In this document: piece after piece, positions 26,701-35,700 of the stretch | Layout of the letters: each line of letters begins with the position of its first letter | Position numbering within the stretch: position 1 is the stretch's first letter | Origin: Liolophura sinensis | Taxonomy: Eukaryota; Mollusca; Polyplacophora; Chitonida; Chitonidae | Length of the DNA stretch: 64,000 nt | Reading direction: 5' to 3' | Assembly: GCF_032854445.1 (NCBI RefSeq) | Contig: NC_088299.1 | Coordinates: forward strand, 9,977,608-10,041,607 | Position numbers and translations under genes: made by a program | Notes under the pieces: model-generated | What the model was told of the DNA's origin: nothing | Seen by the model: the letters and a program-made list of their open reading frames with translations, nothing else | Databases searched by the model: none

Positions 26701-29700
26701 GAAGAGGTACAAGGCTTTATGAAATGAAAATCATCCGCCAGACATTTTGCATTTGGTTGCAGACTATTTTAGCACGTGGTATTTTATGCATCCCTATTCA
26801 CTTGTAGCCGTGTTTGATCTGAAAACAACTGTGGGTTTTATGTTTGTGGTTGACTTTGAATTAGATAGTCTCGTGGTTAGCTGGAAACAGTATTAAATAC
26901 CACGGGACCTTTGATGGCACATTTGACACAGACGCTGTTCTCGTACCAGCCGACTGGCCTCTGGTTCGACTTCGGCTTAAATTTGAGACCATTTGCCCCT
27001 AGCTCTAGGAGTAACGCCGGATCGCCGTCCTATAAGTATTACAAATTTGTGGAAACGTCATTAAACATGAATCAATTATTACAAATAGATACTAGTAAAT
27101 AAATAAATCAACAAATCAATGCATCTTACCGGCCGGACTTTGTGATAATCATCTCTGTGCCCAAGTCATGGAACTTGTCCCATAAATCTTTGGTTTCCAG
27201 CCTACAGTGAATGCTAGACAGCTCTTTGCTTCCAGAACTCGTTACGCCTTTGCTCTGTTTCTCGGGTTTTACGGTTCGGAATGCTCCATCGGGTTTGTTC
27301 TTCCCACGGGTAAGCACTTCGTCTTCACACGAAGCCGTCCGTTCTACCAATTTACCTGCATGATGAAAATGTTCAATGGTTATTCTCAGTCCTCATTAAA
27401 TGAGAGGATTAGCTACTTTAAACTTCCTTGAACTAGTACCTGATGCGCGGTCTTAGTTTCTTCAACGTTTTGTCCGATTGCCTTCATTTATCAATTCCTT
27501 CACGCTAACCTGTAACGGATCGATAAACACTGTTCAACGGAAAGCATGCTTCTGATTGGTGACAATTCAATACATTATATCGCGTACTATGCAAGACAGG
27601 CCCAATATGGAAAAGCGCATACACCTGACTTTCCAAATTACAATGAGCAACCTGTCGACGACGTGGGTATTCCCTGGTCTTGCCGTCTTTAAGTGAAATA
27701 TTCTTGTGTACGGCAATCAGATAAATAAATAAATTGTCATGTCATATTTATGGACGGCGAGTGGATTCAGCGGACTTCATGTAAAACCACACAAGACAGG
27801 GGATACGCACGAACAGGAAAATCCTTTGTCCGAAAATACATTGCAATCTTCGTCTCCTGTTACGTAGCGAATTAATTATTTATTTCATTGGTGTACGTTT
27901 TATGCTGTACTCAGCAATATTTCACATGTATGATGGCAGTCAGCATTATGGTGGGAGCGAACGGGACAGTGCCAGAGATAAACCCCCGACCATCTGCAGG
28001 TTGTTGCAGGCCTCCCCACGTACGACCAGATAGGCAGCCGGCATGAGGTGGACCTTAATTCAGAGCCATCGCATTGAGCCGCTTTTAACAACAAGGAGTT
28101 CCCGTTAGCGATTGAACGGCAAGCTTGCTGGAAATAAACTGCGAGATACCTAAGTGGCTGTTCATTAACACAGCTGGCCAGGCAGTTGTTTGCTAGTTTC
28201 TTTGTTTACTAGCCAGATTGGGGTTTATTTATTTATTCATTTGAATGAATTGTGAGATGTCTGATTTAATTCAAACGTTCGTGATCCTGGGTTTAGCACA
28301 CGACAGCATGCATGGTGTGAAGTGTGACACTGTGTGGTTTGAAGTGTAACGTTAATGTGTGAAGTATGACACTGTAGGGTGAGGTGTGACACTTCGTGGT
28401 GTGAAGTGCGAAACTTTATGGTGTGAAGTGTGACACTGTACGGTGTGAAGTGTGACGCAGTGTGGTGTGAAGTGTGACACTGTACGGTGTGAAGTATGAC
28501 AGTATATAGTGTGAAGTGTGACACTGTACAGTGTGAAGGGTGACACTTTGTGGTGTGAAACTGTCTGTGTGACGTATGACAGTATATAGAGTGACCCTCT
28601 GTGGTGTGAAGTATGACACTGTATAGTTTGAACTGTGATACTGTACAGTGTGAAGTGTGACACTGTGTAGTGTGAGGTGTGACATTTTGTGGTGTGAAGT
28701 GTGACGCTGTGTGGTGTGAAGTGTGACAGTATATAGGTTGAAGCGTGACACTCTGGTTTGAAGTATAACACTGTGTGTTGTGAAGTGTGACATTATATAG
28801 TGTGAAGTGATACACTGTATAGTGTGAAGTGAGACACTGTGTGGTGTGAAGTGTGACGCTGTGTGGTGTGAAGGGTGACCCTGTGTGGAGTGAAGTGTGA
28901 CACTGAACGATGTGAAGTATGACAGTATATAGTGTGAGGTGTGAAACTGTGTTGTGTGAAGAGTGACAATGTATGATTCTCACACAAGACACTGTTGAAC
29001 TTAGGTCTCCACTACTTGAGCACGCAATCCAGGTACTCTTGCTTGAAGAGGGGTTAGAATTAATTCACATTTACTTCACAAATTCCCCAGCACTAACGAC
29101 AGAAATGTGCATCTGTGTGTTGAGTTGATAACTGACTCTTTCCATCGAATGTTCAAACTCCAATATCCTTATCTGCTCCAACAATAAAAGACTGAGTGTG
29201 CGACAAATGTGTTGGTAATCTGATTAGAATTTGAATATTTTCAGATTCGAAGGTACGTCCCAAATGTATCCTATTACAGCATATGTTATGTAATCCGAAC
29301 ATTCAATATGTAAATCAGGTGGTTAGATGTACTGTAGCTAGAATACGTGGGTATCCATTTAGTAGTGTGATGTCAGTAAAAACATGACGCAGGTAATATA
29401 CCAAGGGTATTGTGTTGTCTGTAACAACGTCACGCAGGTATTATACCAAGGGTATTGTGATGTCTGTAACAAAGTGCAGCAGGTAATATACAAGGGTATT
29501 GTGATGTCTGTAACAACGTCAAGCAGGTATTATACCAAGGGTATTGTGATGTCTGTAACAACGTCACGCAGGTATTATATCAAGGGTATTGTGATGTCTG
29601 TAACAAAGTGAAGCAGGTAACATACCCTGAGTATTGCAATATCTGTAACGACGTGACGCAGGAAATATACCAAGAGTAGTGTGATATCTGTAACAACATG

Positions 29701-32700
29701 ACGCAGGTAATACACCAAGGGTATTGTGATGTCTGTAACAGCGTGACGCAGGTAATATACCAAGAGTATTGTAATGTCTGTAACAACGTGACACAGGTAA
29801 TATACCAAAGGTATTCCGACGTTTGTAACAACGTGACACAGGTAATATATACCAAGGATATTGTGATATCTGTAACAACACGACGCAGGTAATACACTAA
29901 GGGTATTGTGATGTCTGTAACAACGTGACGCAGGTAATATACCAAGAGTATTGTGATGTATGTAACAACGTGAAACAGGTAATGTATACCAAGGTACTAT
30001 GATGTCTGTAACAACGTGACACAGGCAATATACCAAAAGTAGTGGGATGTCTGTAACAATATCGCGCAGGTAATACACCAAGGGTATTTTGATGTCTGTA
30101 ACAACGTGACACAGGTAATATACCAAGGGTATTGTGATGTCTGTAACAAGGCAACGCAGGTGATATACCAAGGATATTGTGATGTCTGTAAAAACTTGAC
30201 GCAGGTAATATACTAAGGGTGGTGTGATGTCTGTAACAACGTGAAGCAGGCAATATACCAAGAGTAGTTGGATGTTTATAAGAACGTGACACAGATAATA
30301 TATACCAAGGGTATTGTGATGTCTGTAACAACGTGACACAGGTAATATACCAAGAGAAGTGTGACGTCTGTAACAATATGGCGCAGGTAATACACCAGGG
30401 GTATTTTGATGTCTGTAACAACGTGACCCAGGTAATATACCAAGAGTAGTGTGATGTCTGTAACAATATGGCGGAGGTAATACACCAATGATATTGTGAT
30501 GTCTGTAACAATGTGACACAGGTAATATATCAAGGGTATTGTGATGTCCGTATCAACGTGACACAGCTAAACAACAAGAGTAGTGTGATGTCTGTAACAA
30601 AGTGACACAGATAATATAGCAAGAACAGTGTAATGTCTGTAAAAATGTGACAAAGGTAATATACCAAGAGTAGTGTGATGTCTGTAACAATGTGACACAA
30701 ATAATATACCAAAGGTATTACGACGTTTGTAACAACCTGACCCAGGTAATAACCCAAGAGTAGTGTGATGTCTGTAACAACGTGATGCAGATTATATATC
30801 AAAAAGTAGTGTGACGTCTGTAACAACGTGACGCAGATAATATACCAAGAGTAGAGTGACGTTTGCACCAACGTGACGCAGGTTATATACCAAGTGTAGT
30901 GTGATGTCTGTATCAACATGACACAGCTACATCAACAAGAGTAGTGTAACACTTGTAACAAAGTGACAAAGATAATATAGCAAGAGCACTGTAATGTCTG
31001 TAACAATGTGACACAGGTAATATACCAAGAGCATAATGTCTGTAACAACGTGACACAGATAATATACCAAGAGTAGTGTGAGGTCTGTAACAACCTGACA
31101 CAGTAAATATATACCAAAGGTATTGTGATGTCTGTAACAACCTGACACAGCTAATACACCAAGAGCAGTGTGACGTCTGTAACAACGCGACGCAGATAAT
31201 ATACCAAGAGTAGTGTGATGTCTGTAACAACGTGACACAGATATTATGGTAAGAGAAGTGTGATGTCTGTAACAACCTGACGCAGGTAAGGCACCATGAG
31301 TTGTGTCATGTCTGTATATCAACGTTACACAGCTAATACAACAAGAGTAGTGTGACGTCTATAACAGCGTGACACAGATAATATAGCAAGAGCACTGTAA
31401 TGTCTGTAACAACGTGACACAGGTAATATACCAAGACTAGTATAATGTCTGTAACAACGTGATACAGGTAATATACCAAAAGAAGTGTGATGTCTGTAAC
31501 AAGGTGACACCGATGATATACCATGAGTAGTGTCTGGTAACATACCAAGGGTAGTGTGACGCCAGGTAATATACCAAGAGCATAACGTGGCGTCTGTAAC
31601 AGCATAATGCAGAGAATATACCAGGAAAAGCGTCAGATTCGTAACAGCGTGATGATGATAATTTACCAAGAGTAGAGGGTGTAACAACGTGACGATGGTA
31701 ATGTACGAAGAGTAGGTGTAACAGCGTGCCGTTGGTAATATCCATGTATCAATGAAAGTAGATCAAGGCCAACGTGGAGTGTAACTAAAACTTGTGTGCG
31801 ATATAATCATGTGTACACTAATTACATAAAACAATTGAGTATATCATTTGCTAGAGGGAAAATACGTGTGTAGTAAAGAAACAACATATGCTAAAACCGA
31901 TAACGATACTACACGAAATACACACGAGGTATATGTGTGTACAATTAATTGTCAAAACTAAGAAGCACAACAGTGGTTGATTTTACAGTTTCTCTGTTGT
32001 AATCTCTAACAAAGAATATCACACTTTGTAATGTATACCAAAGAATATCTCATTTTTGTAGTCTGTACAAAGAATATCACACACTTTGTGAGAAAGTCAT
32101 ATAGATCGATCCAAAACCATTCAAGTAAGTTATTCGTATCCATATATATTACAAGCTAATTTATGCCCTGTTTTATTCTGCACCTGTTTTCAGGTTGTAA
32201 TGTATCTGGCTACAGGGTTCACAAAATAGTAACGCATATGTTGAATTTCACTACGGATAACTAATTCAATAGGTAGTCATTTTCAGCCAGGTAATACAAA
32301 GACAAAGTGAAAATGTCAGTATAGTTATGTTACGGGAATAGCATACAAATTATAGTTATGAGGACATTAGTGTTGATCGTTCGTGAGATTTATCGTCGTC
32401 ATTTGGGCTGTCTGTACCGTTACATATCTTTTTGTTGAGTGCACATTTGAAAGTCACGCTTATAAAGCATTACATACATATTACCTTAAACTGATCAAAA
32501 TGTGAGAAACTTAAATTCACATGTTGTATAATGAAATGTGGCAAATATTTATTTGATTGCTTTATGTGATTGCAGTTTTATACCGTACTGGAGAATATTT
32601 CACTTATACGACGGCGACCAGCATTACGATTGGAGTAAACCGGTAGAGCTCGGGGGAAACCTACGACTATATCCACACGTTCCCACGTGCGGTCGGAGAG

Positions 32701-35700
32701 GAAGCCAGCATGAGCAGGATTTGAAATGAGCTAAATAGCCTACATGTATATAGTTTCCACATAAAAAGTTGTGTACAAAGGTAAACACATTTTGTGAACA
32801 TACACTTCGAATAAGTATCAAAATGTGTAACTGTGGTACACATTTGTTTACATCGCGAATTACACACACGTGTATAAATCATTCCACATCTGTTTTTCGA
32901 AAGTGTCATACCTGACCGTTAGTAGTATATAGTACAGTTTTCCAGAAAACATGTATTGCTATAGCTATTTACTTATTTAATTGGTGCTCAACGCCAGGCT
33001 GAAGATTTTTTAAACTTATATGACGACGCACAGGTTTATGTCTTGAGTAGACTAAACTAGATGTAAGGAGTAAACCACCGGACATTCGCCAGGTATAATG
33101 CTCTACAGTAAAGACAAAAGAAATGTGCACTGCGGTGTGATGACTGTCATTAATAATGTGTCCGTGGTGGTGCTTGTTTCACGCTTCTGCATTTAAAAGA
33201 CCGTCGTGGGAAAGTCTCTCAGCAACCTGCAGATGGGCTCCGCAGCCCGGTATCCTCCCGTCATTATGCTGGCCGCCGTCGCATAAGTGAAATATTCTTA
33301 GTAGCAGGCGTAAAACACTAGTCAAACAAATAATAAATTTAATGATTGTGTTTATATGTTATCCTTAATAATTTCTTTCATACCACCTTCATAACATCCC
33401 AAATTATTCACCAGACAGGCTGAATCGCTGCTGGGTTGTTCCGTGTCTCTATAGACCATAGAAGATGTTATAATTAAAAAGACAATAGTTAATCAGTTTA
33501 CACCAGTTTTGCATTGTGTTGTTGAATACACAGAAACTGATTTGTCTTCCACATGGTACTCCGTCCCCACCCCAAGGGTAAATTGCTACAAGCACACTTA
33601 GGTTAACGACTCTCCATGCACCAGTGCAAAATCAATAAAATAATTGTGTTTTAACTATGTTAGCTGTTAAAAAATGAAAATTGAAACAAAACAAAAACAA
33701 AAAAAAAACATCTAAAGGATCCACTTTCATTAAAATTTCGTAATGATTTATAAATCATTTTTTTTTCGTATTTTGTTTAAGAAAATTCAAGTTGTTTTGG
33801 TTATACATGTAACGCCATAGGACGAAAAAGTCAGACAAAACTGATTAACGGCAACACAGTTTTATGAAAGTTTCCTAAATTCCACATAGTTAAACTTTAT
33901 ATTTTAGGCCCCAAATTGCACTCAAAAACAAAACGTTTATTCACTACTAAGCGTTTGTAATTCTTGTTTGCTTAGTAAATCAATTGATCTTAACTTTTTT
34001 ACTGCAATAACGTAGTCAGGGTTATGAGGTCATACGTCAACGGACTATATCTTGTTACTTCACCAGGTCTTTATGCCCTGTTTTGAACCGACTATTTCGG
34101 ATTCTTATAGGCCTATTTACTCTTCGTAAAGCGGCGGCGGTGTATTCCGTCAACTATTGCAGACAGAAGTACTAAAATTATTTTCAACACATTATTGTTA
34201 AGTGCGCTTATGTTAATACGATATAATGCGAAAACCAGCGCGTGTAAATAAATTCACACAACCTGTCATTGCACTTGATCAATGAAATCAATACAAATCT
34301 GAACATGATAACATCTATATCTAATCTATAGGTAACACTCTCATATCTACACATGTATCGACCCCCACTGCCGAAAAAGTCTACTGCGTTAAAAACAAAC
34401 AGAAAAAGCATTTAGGTTTGTTTGTCCTTGACGCAGTATTAAAGAATTATATATGCAAGTTTCCAAACAGAGACAGGAAGAACCGCCCTGCGCCAGGTAA
34501 ACACGACTAAATCTCCTGACTTAAAGCCACGTCCTTTATTAAAGAAGCTTTATGCATTCGAATTTTTAAAACCAGTCCTGAAGCATTTAAGGGGCTGATT
34601 TGTTTTGTGAATCTCTATGGGTATTAATGCACTGTAGCAGTCGTGTCTGATGTACAGAAAGCGAGAGTTTTCGTTTATTTCTTGTATGTATTCTTTCAGG
34701 GAATTTGTAAATTCCCCTGCTCTGATCGCTTTAGGGCTCCAATTGAGACAATAAGCGGTCGACTACGCTCAGGTCGCGGTCTGCGCAGCCTAACGTTTCC
34801 ACTTGAAATATCTGCGCATACCAGTGCGTCATGTGTGGAAAAGTTTATCAATAACTTGCCCAAGGTCAGGTATTCCGGTTTCCTCCGTCCATAAAGCTAA
34901 TCACCATTATACAAGTGTTTTTATATCTCATCACTGTTTCCTATATATGTAAATGTTGCAGAATCAGTAACTCTTGATGATTGTATGCTAAATGCCGAAA
35001 TATTATCACAATCAAGACTAAGCTTTTCACTCTAACACTACTTGTGTATTATGTAAAACTATCAATACAAGTCCAGCTTTTTTAAAATAAATATACAGTT
35101 ATAATTATTTTAGCACAAATGTACACACTATCACTTTTTCACTCGTCTATAGAAAAAAATTTCTTTCGTATCCGCTTATTATTCACTATAAAAATATCTA
35201 TAGGAACCGTTAATTTTTTCACTTGTGTAGAAAACGTTGCTACATTACAGTAATATACGGTATTACCCGTTACAGTCAGCAGCATCGTTGGCCAGTCTTG
35301 TACGCATTGACGTGTCTTCATTGATTGGTTTGACAAGCGGCGACTGTGTAATGCGCTTGTTGAGAGAGCGAAGCTACATCAAAGGCTTACTTCACGTGTA
35401 CCATTCTTATACTACACACATATATAGGAGCATGGGCCTTTTATTTTATTTTGACATTTATTTTGTTTATGTGTACAAAATAATCTCTGTTCTTGGAGTG
35501 TTTTGGTTAGAGATGTTTGAGCATATTTACAATTTATATAAATACACAAACTATAGTACTTTTACATATACAGCAACATTGATATTGTAGCTCAACTTTG
35601 TAAAGCACAGAAATATTTTATTTTGGTGCATATACGCATTACTAAAGAATATTTCAATTATACGACAGCGGCCAGCATTATGGTAGGAGGAAAGCGGTTC

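Larger units (their letters stand above)
16243..27129 (-). other. tbx20 intron 2
   Basis: 10.9 kb between exons 2 and 3. It contains SINE copies, the 37-bp, 106-bp and 42-bp arrays, two TTAA-bounded inverted-repeat elements, and GC-richer single-copy patches around 18330-18920 and 20640-21240 that could be regulatory. No coding exon recognised. Confidence 0.85.

Noticed and set aside
28237-28992. 251-codon His/Thr/Ser-rich open frame on the minus strand
   Set aside because: It is the 22-bp tandem array read through; all three minus frames are open for long stretches, and there is no domain or splice context.
29575-30519. 314-codon Tyr/Leu/Val-rich open frame on the minus strand
   Set aside because: Produced by the 45-bp minisatellite, whose period is a multiple of three; neighbouring frames are also open and the peptide merely cycles.
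28310-31735. CRISPR array
   Set aside because: Units are contiguous with no unique spacers, and the DNA is eukaryotic; these are minisatellites.
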